A stretch of DNA of 64,000 bases, taken from Bacillus sp. A301a_S52 (GTDB lineage: Bacteria > Bacillota > Bacilli > Bacillales > Salisediminibacteriaceae). The notes under the pieces are model-generated. The model ran no database searches. It was not told the origin of the DNA and saw nothing but the letters and a program-made list of their open reading frames with translations. The stretch covers positions 3,290,001 to 3,354,000 of the forward strand of contig JABXYP010000001.1 in NCBI GenBank assembly GCA_024701455.1, read 5' to 3'. Shown here piece by piece: positions 21,096-29,174 of this stretch (position 1 is the first letter of the stretch; every line of letters starts with the position of its first letter). The position numbers and the translations under genes were made by a program.

Positions 21096-21796
21096 CACTA
21101 TTCTTAATAAATGGATAAACAGCTGCAGTTCCCCCTAAAAATAGAATAAAGTATATGCTCTTGTATTATTGGCCACCTAAGGTTAAATCGTTGCTAGTAC
21201 AAATCGTGCCGGTTGAATACATACGAGTAAAATAAATGCTTTTTTGTTTAGTATTTAGCTTTATAAACTTAACTTTGAACCCCTTAAATTTTGAAAGCTT
21301 GAAGGAGCAGTTGAGAAAGATGAACTGCTTGAACATATAATGCAAGATTTAACTATTTCATCAATAGCTCTTTCGCGGCTTATTCTATTCATATTTAAGG
21401 TTCACTTAATGCAAATAGTATAGAGAATTATCACTTACACCTGTGTCATAGTGTCAATCACTGAAATGTTACAGGGGAAAATTTCAAATACTAATAGTAA
21501 TGATAATGGCAACATTCTGATAGTAGTTGCTTTTTTAAAAGAGTGAATTATGAAATTTGTCCAAGTAATTAAAATAATTAAATGATTTTCGATCGCGTTT
21601 TTTTGTTTTTCTACCTCTATAACTGTAAACAACTGATAAATATACACTTCTTTTTTTATGATCTTTTGATAAAACATGCCCCACACCTTCGAAATTTTTG
21701 CAAATACTACGCTTATACCATCAATCTATATAAATCTACTAAAACATTACATTGGGAATATAGGGGGATCTCCCACTTCAAAATTATAGAAATATA
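21096..21796. other. AT-rich gene-free stretch
   Basis: Open frames here are short and without ribosome sites. No RNA gene, repeat copy or terminator was recognised. Confidence 0.5.
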
Positions 21797-21825
21797 TGGA
21801 CGAAATAGTTAATATAATGTATAAT
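21797..21825 (+). promoter_or_regulatory. possible promoter of the secreted-protein gene
   Basis: TGGACG and TATAAT (21820-21825) are 17 bp apart, 33 bp before the start codon. Confidence 0.4.
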
Positions 21826-21857
21826 AATCTTATAATAAGTTACAAAAGGAGGAAAAA

Positions 21858-22532
21858 ATGAATAAATTTCTCAATATAGCAATTACTTTTCTTTGTTTTT
21901 GTCTAGTTATAATACCTACTAGCACAGCACTAGCTAAAACTGAAACTAAAGAGGAGGTTATATTAGAACAAGAACCAATTAAATTATATTATGAAGATTT
22001 TATTAACGAGGAAGAATTAGAATTAGAAATAACAAATTTGTTAAATGATGATTCAGTTTCGGGAGTTCTAGTTGTGCATAAAAATGAAAAAAATCCAATC
22101 TATACATCTGCATTTCCTATTGGTCAATGGCGAAATTGGAAAAATGGGAAAATTAGGTACAATGGTAAAAAGGAAGATACCTTTGGTTCAACTATTAATA
22201 CTGTCGCTGGGGACCCTGGACTAACTATTCAGCTTGACTATAAAAAAGCACATTCTGCTACTTACTCTGGAAACTTTGGATTAAATGCCACAGGCATCAC
22301 TATGGCAGTTGGTTTTAGCGTTACTAGTTCTTATGAAGTATCATATAAAGGTAGCTATAAAGTTCCTAAAAAACATAACGGAAAAAAAGTGAAACGCGCA
22401 CAACTTAACGGAAAAATTGTCTATGCTAATCATTCTTATACAGTTAAAAGCCCTAGTTACCCGCAAGGCAAGACAGGTACTGCAAAAAAACCTTATGGTG
22501 TTTACTATCAAAAGAACATCACTTATAAGTAA
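21858..22532 (+). CDS. secreted protein of unknown function
   Basis: 224 residues with a clear signal peptide (MNKFLNIAIT then a hydrophobic core, likely cut after STALA). An acidic segment of about 50 residues follows, then a lysine- and tyrosine-rich domain rich in Gly, Ser and Thr that looks beta-strand-based. AAAGGAGG lies seven bases before the ATG. Low GC compared with the rbs operon, and not part of the conserved order, so it may be transferred. I do not recognise the family. Confidence 0.75.
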   Translation: MNKFLNIAITFLCFCLVIIPTSTALAKTETKEEVILEQEPIKLYYEDFINEEELELEITNLLNDDSVSGVLVVHKNEKNPIYTSAFPIGQWRNWKNGKIRYNGKKEDTFGSTINTVAGDPGLTIQLDYKKAHSATYSGNFGLNATGITMAVGFSVTSSYEVSYKGSYKVPKKHNGKKVKRAQLNGKIVYANHSYTVKSPSYPQGKTGTAKKPYGVYYQKNITYK

Positions 22533-22578
22533 TTTTATTTGTTGTATAATATTTAGCATTAGTGAACAAATTTTTATG

Positions 22579-22624
22579 ATAGGTGCTAATCATCAAGATT
22601 ACCATGCACGGGCACCTATTTTCT
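22579..22624 (+). terminator. terminator after the secreted-protein gene
   Basis: ATAGGTGC pairs with GCACCTAT across a 25-base loop and is followed by TTTTC. Confidence 0.6.
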
Positions 22625-22724
22625 ATTAGTATATGAAAAAAAGTGAGATTCCTTAGAGAATAAAATCAATCTAGGAAAGAACTCACCTGTCTATGTTTCT
22701 CTATATTCAAGACCCAAATATAAA

Positions 22725-22852
22725 TCAACCTTTAATCAGTTGTTTGTTCACCTCCCACTAATTGGCAGTTGAATCAACGTCCGTTATCTCCCTTAGCTTC
22801 TCTCTCTATTTTGAACCGGGAGTTTTACGGACGCTTATCTGTGATAAAGATG
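22725..22852. repeat. dispersed hairpin repeat, copy D
   Basis: Fourth copy, same orientation. It keeps CCTTTAATCAG, CCACTAATTGGCAGTTGA, ACGTCCGTTATCTCCC, CTCTATTTTGAACCGGGAG and the end block TTACGGACGCTTATCTGTG, but has lost part of the left hairpin arm. Confidence 0.8.
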
Positions 22853-23038
22853 AGAGGCTCGCTATTAAATTACTGATTAAAGGAAAGGCTTGAGTATTTA
22901 ATACTAAGACGCTTTAACTCTCATAAAAGTTTACGAATACATGTAAAACATTCCTATTTCCTACAATATCTTAATAGCAGTCGCTTTTTCCTTAATCCCC
23001 CTCTATTATTAAGGCTCAGTATGTCTCGATCCATATAT

Positions 23039-23070
23039 AAAAAGCTAGCAGGATCCCCTACTAGCTTTTA
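23039..23070. terminator. orphan terminator-like hairpin
   Basis: AAAAGCTAG pairs with CTAGCTTTT in a symmetrical structure. No intact gene borders it, so it is probably left from a lost gene. The remaining sequence from 22853 to 23179 shows nothing else. Confidence 0.5.
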
Positions 23071-23179
23071 CATAACTACACCTTTCCTTTATACAACATA
23101 CCATTCAGATCTATAATACCTAACTAATATGCTTTTTCAACATAGTTAAATGCTTCATTTTGAATGGTATAGTTACTTC

Positions 23180-23428
23180 CTATTCTAATCTGTAAGTCTT
23201 TACTTTGTTTCTGAAATTTATCAACTCTCTAGAGAGATTAGGATTAACTACCTCTTCTTGTTCCATCATGTTTAAAAATTCCTCACATCCCATTGATTTA
23301 TTATTTTCGGAGATTGCTTGACCTTCTCTTTTAGCGTTATGTCTAGCTAAAACGGTCGTATTTGTAAAGGCTACCCAAGCTTTTGGATGTTTCTCGTATA
23401 GCTTCCTAAAGTTCCTCCTTGTATCATA
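23180..23428 (-). pseudogene. open frame without a start codon, gene remnant
   Basis: An 83-codon frame begins right after an in-frame stop and has no usable start codon near its beginning. Its middle reads KLYEKHPKAWVAFTNTTV and it ends NKVKTYRLE, with a composition normal for a protein. It follows the next fragment by a few bases. Both look like pieces of one broken locus. Family not recognised. Confidence 0.4.
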
Positions 23429-23432
23429 CTAA

Positions 23433-23639
23433 TTAATTCCTATCTACCTCATGAGTCACAATATAAATCTCACTTCCGCTAGCTGTATAACCTGTACTCA
23501 TATACTCTTGATCAGGATAGTGCCATTCGAATCCACCACCATCAGATGTGATCGCATCAATATTCATATAAGTTAATGGAGGAGCAGGACCTGCTTCTAC
23601 AGAATCAAGGTTCCTACTCCTAAAAGCTAATTTAAACAT
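23433..23639 (-). pseudogene. short C-terminal-like fragment
   Basis: A 68-codon frame with an ATG at 23639 but no ribosome site. The protein (SVEAGPAPPLTYMNIDAITS then GGGFEWHYPDQEY) has normal composition and looks like the end of a larger protein. It could instead be a small intact gene. Confidence 0.35.
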
Positions 23640-24147
23640 GCTAACAATAATGAGAATCTCTTAATTATTCTCCATTTCTTTTCAAACTAAAATTACTGTT
23701 TACATTGCTAATATCGGAATCATGTTGGCTTTTTTAACCTTTTTCTAGGATACAATATAAAAGATTAATAAATTTTAAGGTTCAAACTATTATTAAGGCA
23801 GGCGAAAAGACCCGTTTATCAATTGATTAACATATCCCTTGTCTATTTGACACTCCTCTCATATAGGTAAACTCACAAATTGACACTAGAGATAGAACTT
23901 TTAAAGAAAGTCTCCATAACGCCTATTTGTTTCAATTTTGCTCTATAAACAACCGTCCTACAAAGTGACTAAATTTAACTTTATCAAGTTATCTTTTCTC
24001 AATTTCCACTATTTTTTTCTTCCCCCGTCACATATGTGGGCCCATCACTTCTCCTCTTTTAATATGAGCCTGCACCTTTTCACTATTTATCACATACGTT
24101 ATCACAATCACATAAGTTGATATGTCATGACTAAAAGGAGAATTAGT
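23640..24147. other. gene-free stretch before the truncated lipoprotein gene
   Basis: AT-rich with no supported gene, RNA or repeat copy; contains the leader of the next gene. Confidence 0.4.
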
Positions 24148-24498
24148 ATGAAAATGTCTAGCTTGTTTATCATTCTCGGCGCTATGTTCACCACCCTACT
24201 CGCGGGCTGTCACACAGAAGATGAGATGACCGAGGTCAGGCTTGCAGAAGTCACTCGGTCTATTTTTTATGCTCCTCAATATGTCGCTCTTTCAGAAGGC
24301 TTTTTTGAAGAAGAAGGCCTTGATATAGAATTGACAACTACTTGGGGCGGCGATACAACGATGACAACACTTTTATCAGACGGAGCAGATATCGCACTCG
24401 TAGGAGCTGAAACATCTATTTATGTCTATGCTCAGGAGGCGAATGATCCAGCTATTAATTTTGCTCAGGCTAAACACACTATAATGCTGGGTAATTAG
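24148..24498 (+). pseudogene. truncated SsuA/ThiY-type ABC substrate-binding lipoprotein (YtlA-like)
   Basis: The N-terminus is intact: AGGAG seven bases before ATG 24148, a lipobox with Cys21 (LLAGC), then VTRSIFYAPQYVALSEGFF and TTWGGDTTMTTLLSDGADIA, the usual start of the NMT1/SsuA-like fold. After INFAQ the family resemblance stops and the frame ends nine codons later, leaving 116 residues where about 330 are usual. In B. subtilis ytlA lies near pckA, so this is probably its stump. Loss of the rest at the prophage border suggests that integration or a linked deletion broke it. Confidence 0.7.
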
Positions 24499-24778
24499 TG
24501 GTCATGTAAAGAAGGAAAATGTAGGGATCGGATAAGAAAAAAATAAAGGATGGTGTTTAGAGAAACAGTAGTAAAATTCTTTAATATCTATATGACTTTA
24601 ATCCTATCGAGAGACTATCGTGACTAGTCTAGTGATCTGCTATCCTTTTATTTTGTCCATAGATGAATGACTAAGGACCTAAATCTTCTGTCTTTTCATT
24701 TACAGCCGTATCCTGTTTCTTCTTAAAAATACGTCTTTTTCCTTATTTAACCTTAAATCTATTTCCATTATTATGTAT

Positions 24779-24805
24779 AGAAGCGTGTCTATCACGCTTT
24801 TTTTC
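24779..24805 (+). terminator. terminator hairpin directly upstream of the LXG gene
   Basis: AAGCGTG and CACGCTT pair around TCTAT, followed by seven T. It ends only 36 bp before the toxin start codon, leaving little room for a promoter. Confidence 0.75.
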
Positions 24806-24840
24806 AATTTATAATTTAATAGGAAGTGAGCGTCTATTCA

Positions 24841-26736
24841 ATGAGTATGAAGCAATTAGATGTAGATAAAGTTCATGAAGCGATTGATCTCACCATTCAG
24901 GCGCTACACGAGAAAGAAAACCAAATGCACGATGTGGAAGTGGCGCTTAACAATTTCGTTAACTTAGAAGATGCGTTTAGAGGCCAAGGCGGTCAAGCTA
25001 TTCGTAATTTCTATGCCACCTGCCATATCCCATTCATTCAGTTCTTTAGACTGTTCATGCATGATTACGAGCACACGCTCCAGCAGCTCAAACAATCTTT
25101 AGACATAGTGGAGCCGGCATCAGGTGGCTTCATCGATCAAGCGTTTATTGAAAATGATGTCCAAGATGGACTCGACCGCGTCAGTAAAACAACAATGGCA
25201 TTAACAGATTCGGTGAATGATACACTAAGAAGTATTCAAGACATTATTTCTATCCCGCTTATTGATGATAGTGATGTCCAACAGGCCATTCATGTGGCCA
25301 AAAGAGAATCCAACGCGGTTGTTGACAAAGTGTTGCAATTTGACCACTCGGGCACAGCCTCGTTACAGTCTATCAAGGAGTCCTTGCGAACATTAAGTAA
25401 GTACGTAATGGAGATGCACGGGGCCATGGATAGTGGTCATCTAAGTGTTAAAGGCTTTTCAGTCGACCAATTGCAGCATTTACCGTCACATGGTACGCTG
25501 ACAGAGGTGTTGGAAAATCGAGCATCACAAGTGGCCGAATTAACGGGGAGCTATCCAAAGCAACGTCTCAACGTACTTGATAGAACTACTTTAGATGCTC
25601 TCGCACGCATTAGATATATTCAGAAAATGAGAGAGCAGAAAGCAAAACTGGAAGACATTTATCATTCGGCAGTCAATCTAGGCAAAGAGTACATTCCAAA
25701 AGGATTTGGCTATTTAAAAGACGGGTACCGATTCCTAACGAAAATACATGGAAAAAAGATTACAGTTGATGAGGAAAATTATGATTGGTGTGGTGAACAC
25801 GGCTGTTATCGTCTTGATGATTATGATAGAGAACTGGTCGGGAATATGTGGCTACTATCTAAAAATGGCAAGACTGATCAAGAAGCCGCACAGGCGACCG
25901 AAGCTTTTAATGAAGCTCTGGCAAATGGTGATCTTGTTCTAGAAAGTCATCATGGCGACGTTGACATCTATGCTGAGCAGGCAAGGGCAGCAAGAGAAGG
26001 TTATAATCTTTGGACCGGAGAAGAAATATCTGAAGAAATGGCTGATTTAACGATCTTCACCTCTGTAACTGGAACTCTTACAGGTATGTTTTATGCAGGA
26101 AGAGGGCTTAATAGAGTGCCGACTAGAAATCTCGATCTTCCTAGCTCACCACAAAAAAATAAAAATAGCAACAATAATAATGTTAATACAAATATTAACT
26201 CTAACCAAAGTAACAACATAAATAGTCCTGGTGCGCCTTATCGAAATCAAAATGCAAATAATATTGATTGGAGTAACCCTTTACAAAATCGTTCACAAAT
26301 TATTCAACCTACCACACCATCACAAATACTTCAAAATAAACCTAAATATTCGCCTACACCACAACGGTGGGGGAAAAAAGGCGGTAAGGTAGAGATTGAT
26401 GAAAATGGGACTTGGATTTATACTAATAAAAAGGGACAATCTGTTAGTTATCCAGATGGCTATCCTGATTTCACACATTATAGCCATCCTACAGTAAAGC
26501 CAGTCGAGATTACAATTGCAACTCCAACAAATCGCCGTTTAGATTATAAAGAAGCAAATCTAAAAGCTGGCTTAAATAAAAATTCTGACCCCCCAGTTCC
26601 GGCTTTGAACGAGCCCCCTAAAGGGTATGTTTGGCATCATCATCAAGATGGAAAAACAATGATTCTCGTTGAAGAAAAAATTCATACCGAGTTCACCCAT
26701 GTTGGAGGAGTAAGTACAGTTAACGGAAAATATTAA
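24841..26736 (+). CDS. LXG polymorphic toxin with C-terminal WHH-type nuclease
   Basis: Predicted antibacterial toxin delivered by the type VII secretion system. The N-terminal 230 residues fit the LXG domain (MKQLDVDKVHEAIDLTIQAL, helical). A middle region with CGEHGCYRLDDYDRE and an Asn-rich linker follow. The last 40 residues hold GYVWHHHQDG (Trp598, His599-601), then His615 and His620 in IHTEFTHVGG, the pattern of the WHH branch of HNH/Endo VII nucleases. The start ATG 24841 lies 11 bases after AGGAAGTGAG; MKQ at 24847 is possible. The downstream SUKH-type gene begins 10 bp later and is the likely immunity gene. Confidence 0.85.
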   Translation: MSMKQLDVDKVHEAIDLTIQALHEKENQMHDVEVALNNFVNLEDAFRGQGGQAIRNFYATCHIPFIQFFRLFMHDYEHTLQQLKQSLDIVEPASGGFIDQAFIENDVQDGLDRVSKTTMALTDSVNDTLRSIQDIISIPLIDDSDVQQAIHVAKRESNAVVDKVLQFDHSGTASLQSIKESLRTLSKYVMEMHGAMDSGHLSVKGFSVDQLQHLPSHGTLTEVLENRASQVAELTGSYPKQRLNVLDRTTLDALARIRYIQKMREQKAKLEDIYHSAVNLGKEYIPKGFGYLKDGYRFLTKIHGKKITVDEENYDWCGEHGCYRLDDYDRELVGNMWLLSKNGKTDQEAAQATEAFNEALANGDLVLESHHGDVDIYAEQARAAREGYNLWTGEEISEEMADLTIFTSVTGTLTGMFYAGRGLNRVPTRNLDLPSSPQKNKNSNNNNVNTNINSNQSNNINSPGAPYRNQNANNIDWSNPLQNRSQIIQPTTPSQILQNKPKYSPTPQRWGKKGGKVEIDENGTWIYTNKKGQSVSYPDGYPDFTHYSHPTVKPVEITIATPTNRRLDYKEANLKAGLNKNSDPPVPALNEPPKGYVWHHHQDGKTMILVEEKIHTEFTHVGGVSTVNGKY

Positions 26737-26746
26737 GGAGGAGTAT

Positions 26747-27196
26747 ATGATGGTAGAATTTCGCGAAACGAATAATAACATTTCATTAGAAGAAATAAAA
26801 AAATTTGAAATGGATAACAATCTAGAATTAACTGAAAAGTATAAAGAATTCTTATTAAAGTGTAATGGTGGGAAAGTTAAACCTAATGTATTTTTAATCT
26901 CAAAAGAACAAGGGGAAAGTGTTTTAAGCATTTTTTTTGGAATAGGAGACATGTACTCTAATTTAGCTGATTATATAGATATATTTGAATTTCGACTACC
27001 AGAAAACTTTTTACCAATAGGATTAGATTCTGGAGGTAACGCTATATGTTTGGGTACCAAAACTCCTTACCGTGACCACATTTACTTTTGGGATCATGAA
27101 CAAGAGTCTGAAACCCCTGATGATATGAGAAACATGTATTTTCTAGCTAGTGATATTGATGAGTTTTTAAATATGCTATATGAAGATGATGAATAA
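26747..27196 (+). CDS. SUKH (SMI1/KNR4) immunity protein, copy 1
   Basis: 149-residue acidic protein of the SUKH superfamily, a common immunity type for nuclease toxins. Seen: LELTEKYKEFLLKCNGG near residue 25, FLPIGLDSGGNAICLG, and the end YFLASDIDEFLNML. AAGGAGGAG overlaps the toxin stop codon, so toxin and immunity are co-translated. ATG 26750 is an alternative start. The C-terminal third is nearly identical to copy 2, while the rest differs. Confidence 0.85.
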   Translation: MMVEFRETNNNISLEEIKKFEMDNNLELTEKYKEFLLKCNGGKVKPNVFLISKEQGESVLSIFFGIGDMYSNLADYIDIFEFRLPENFLPIGLDSGGNAICLGTKTPYRDHIYFWDHEQESETPDDMRNMYFLASDIDEFLNMLYEDDE

Positions 27197-27210
27197 AACA
27201 AATTAATAGT

Positions 27211-27241
27211 TTGCAGGGGACTAAAATCCCTGCTTATTTTT
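27211..27241. terminator. two-way terminator after immunity copy 1
   Basis: GCAGGGG and a CCCTGC arm with a T-run; same structure as at 28461 and 29138. Confidence 0.75.
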
Positions 27242-27246
27242 TTATC

Positions 27247-27364
27247 ATTTAAACAAGGTTTGAAAAGTATAAGGTCCTTCAATCCCATCAACTTGTAAGT
27301 TGTTTTGGAGTTGGAAGGTACAGACGGCGCTTTTTGTTCTTGCTCCAAAATACCAGCTATCGCT
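27247..27364 (-). pseudogene. decayed 3' end of the phage amidase gene, relic 1
   Basis: The minus strand reads FGARTKSAVCTFQLQNNLQV then DGIEGPYTFQTLFK, matching the last 35 residues of the amidase (FGAKTRSAVRTFQRQNNLQV then DGIAGPQTFQMLFK). Only the final part of its peptidoglycan-binding repeat is present, with the matching terminator. The match stops just before the 143-residue companion gene. Confidence 0.88.
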
Positions 27365-27410
27365 TTTGGAGTAGAAAAAGCAACGTGCATCTTTACAGGA
27401 GGGAAATAAA

Positions 27411-27842
27411 TTGGTTGATTTAAACGCACCTATTATTCCTTGGGAAGGAATGGAAGGAATCAAACTATACAGCCACATTAGCCAATTCTTTGACACAATT
27501 GATAATTTAGATGAATCAAATGTGCTTTTAGGAAAATTCTTAATAAGATACGAACTAGAAAGTTCAGTAGATTTGTGGTTTAACTTAATGAACGGTAAGC
27601 TCTTTAAAATCACGGCTTTAAAAGATTATAAGGGGAAATTATTTGACAACATCCATATTGGCATGCACATTGATGATGTGTTAAAGATAGAGCCAAGCTT
27701 TGTGTATGATGATTTTGAAGAAGTGTACTGTAGTCCAAAAGGAATTTTTATTGAAACAGACCCTGAAAAAAATACAGTATTATGGATTTCAGTATATGTC
27801 AAAGAACTTGATAATGAAGATTTTGAAAGAGGTAATTGGTAA
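27411..27842 (+). CDS. companion/immunity-like protein, copy 1
   Basis: 143 residues, soluble and acidic, unknown family; starts MVDLNAPIIPWEGMEG. A TTG at 27411 follows AGGAGGG, and copy 2 has ATG at the same place, so the TTG start is well supported. The C-terminal 80 residues (from ITALKDYKGKLFDNIHIGM) are nearly identical to copy 2, the N-terminal 60 are diverged. Its position among LXG immunity genes suggests protection against a related toxin, which is inference. Confidence 0.7.
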   Translation: MVDLNAPIIPWEGMEGIKLYSHISQFFDTIDNLDESNVLLGKFLIRYELESSVDLWFNLMNGKLFKITALKDYKGKLFDNIHIGMHIDDVLKIEPSFVYDDFEEVYCSPKGIFIETDPEKNTVLWISVYVKELDNEDFERGNW

Positions 27843-27941
27843 TCCTTAAAAACATATAGCTCCTTAGCTAGCCGAAGACCACCTAAAAAAGTGGTATTCC
27901 GACCCCCTTTAAGCTTTCGCACGAACACTTTTCGCTCAAAA

Positions 27942-27989
27942 ATGGCTATCCTGATTTCACACATTATAGTCATCCTACAGTAAAGCCAG
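27942..27989 (+). pseudogene. fragment of the LXG toxin gene
   Basis: 48 bp match toxin bases 26456-26503 with a single mismatch (encoding GYPDFTHYSHPTVKP). The fragment sits directly before immunity copy 2, and its following bases (CCAGGAGGTATTACATTG) supply that gene's ribosome site and TTG start, where the toxin has CCAGTCGAGATTACAATTG. It marks a lost toxin tip. Confidence 0.85.
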
Positions 27990-28000
27990 GAGGTATTACA

Positions 28001-28447
28001 TTGTCCAAAATGGAAAATTCAAACAGAAAACTTACCAAAGAAGAAGTAGAACAGTTTGAAAAGAATAACAACATAAAGCTAACTGAAAAGTATAAGAACT
28101 TTTTACTTAGATGGAATGGTGGTTCACCAGAACCATGCCTATTTGATATTTCAAAAGAACAAGGTGCAAGTGTTCTAAATGAATTCAATGGTATAGATGC
28201 CGAATATAACGATTTAGAGGAGATCATAGATATATATGAATTTAGGCTTCCAAAAGGGTTCATTCCAATAGCTGATGATCCTGGTGGTAACGTTATATGT
28301 TTGGGTACCAAAGCCCCTTATGGTGATCATATTTACTTTTGGGATCATGAACAAGAGTCTGATACCCCTGATGATATGAGCAATATGTATTTTCTAGCTA
28401 GTGATATTGATGAGTTTTTAAATATGCTATATGAAGATGATGAATAA
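28001..28447 (+). CDS. SUKH (SMI1/KNR4) immunity protein, copy 2
   Basis: 148 residues, same family as copy 1: IKLTEKYKNFLLRWNGG, FIPIADDPGGNVICLG and the shared end YFLASDIDEFLNMLYEDDE. The TTG start at 28001 has AGGAGGT six bases upstream; an ATG at 28010 is less well placed. No toxin gene precedes it, only the 48-bp toxin fragment, so it is an orphan immunity gene that may protect against a related toxin of other strains. Confidence 0.82.
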   Translation: MSKMENSNRKLTKEEVEQFEKNNNIKLTEKYKNFLLRWNGGSPEPCLFDISKEQGASVLNEFNGIDAEYNDLEEIIDIYEFRLPKGFIPIADDPGGNVICLGTKAPYGDHIYFWDHEQESDTPDDMSNMYFLASDIDEFLNMLYEDDE

Positions 28448-28460
28448 AACAAATTAATAG

Positions 28461-28497
28461 TTTGCAGGGGCACTAAAACCCCTGCTTATTTTTTTAC
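28461..28497. terminator. two-way terminator after immunity copy 2
   Basis: GCAGGGG and CCCCTGC arms followed by TTATTTTTTT; duplicate of the amidase terminator. Confidence 0.78.
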
Positions 28498-28622
28498 ATT
28501 TAAACAACATTTGAAAAGTCTGAGGTCCTGAAACTGAAACCCCATCCACTTGTAAATTATTTTGACGTTTGAAAGTACGCACAGCGCTTCTTGTTTTGGA
28601 TCCAAAGATTACGTCTATCGCT
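28498..28622 (-). pseudogene. decayed 3' end of the phage amidase gene, relic 2
   Basis: The minus strand reads IFGSKTRSAVRTFKRQNNLQ then VDGVSVSGPQTFQMLFK, nearly the same as the amidase end but with an insert around SVS. The match ends just before the second companion gene, at the same point as relic 1. Confidence 0.9.
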
Positions 28623-28668
28623 TTTGGAGCAGAAAAAGCAACAATCATATTTACAGGAGGGAACTAAA

Positions 28669-29100
28669 ATGGTTGATTTAAACGCACCTATTATTCCTTG
28701 GAAAGGCATGGGGAATATAGAACTATATAGTCATTTAAAAGATTTTTACGAGTATATTGATAAATCAAGACCGAAAATTTTAACAGTAGGTATGTTTGAT
28801 GTTAGATATGAAATTGAAAATCATGTTTGCTTGTGGTTTAGCATACTTAATGGACGACTATGGAAAATAACAGCTTTAAAAGATTATAAGGGTAAACTAT
28901 TTGACAACATCCATATTGGCATGCCCATTGATGATGTGTTAAAGATAGAACCAAGCTTTGTGTACGATGATTTTGAAGAAGTGTATTGTAGTCCAAAAGG
29001 AGTTTTTATTGAAACAGATCCTGAAAAACATACAGTATTATGGATTTCAGTATATGTCAAAGAACTTGATAATGAAGATTTTGAAAGAGGTAATTGGTAA
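28669..29100 (+). CDS. companion/immunity-like protein, copy 2
   Basis: 143 residues, starts MVDLNAPIIPWKGMGN after AGGAGGG. Shares the C-terminal half with copy 1 almost residue for residue, while residues 15-65 differ, like two alleles of one immunity family. Followed by the true amidase terminator and the intact amidase gene on the other strand. Confidence 0.72.
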   Translation: MVDLNAPIIPWKGMGNIELYSHLKDFYEYIDKSRPKILTVGMFDVRYEIENHVCLWFSILNGRLWKITALKDYKGKLFDNIHIGMPIDDVLKIEPSFVYDDFEEVYCSPKGVFIETDPEKHTVLWISVYVKELDNEDFERGNW

Positions 29101-29137
29101 TCCTTAGCTAGATGAATATGATAAATAAAACAATTAA

Positions 29138-29172
29138 AAGTTTGCAGGGGCATATAACCCCTGCTCTTTTTC
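29138..29172. terminator. two-way terminator between cargo and amidase gene
   Basis: GCAGGGG (29144-29150) and CCCCTGC (29158-29164) around CATATAA, with A-rich and T-rich flanks serving both strands. Confidence 0.85.
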
Positions 29173-29174
29173 TA

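Noticed and set aside
24148..24498. Intact small lipoprotein gene
   Set aside because: The sequence matches only the first third of a well-known fold and ends in unrelated codons at the prophage border.
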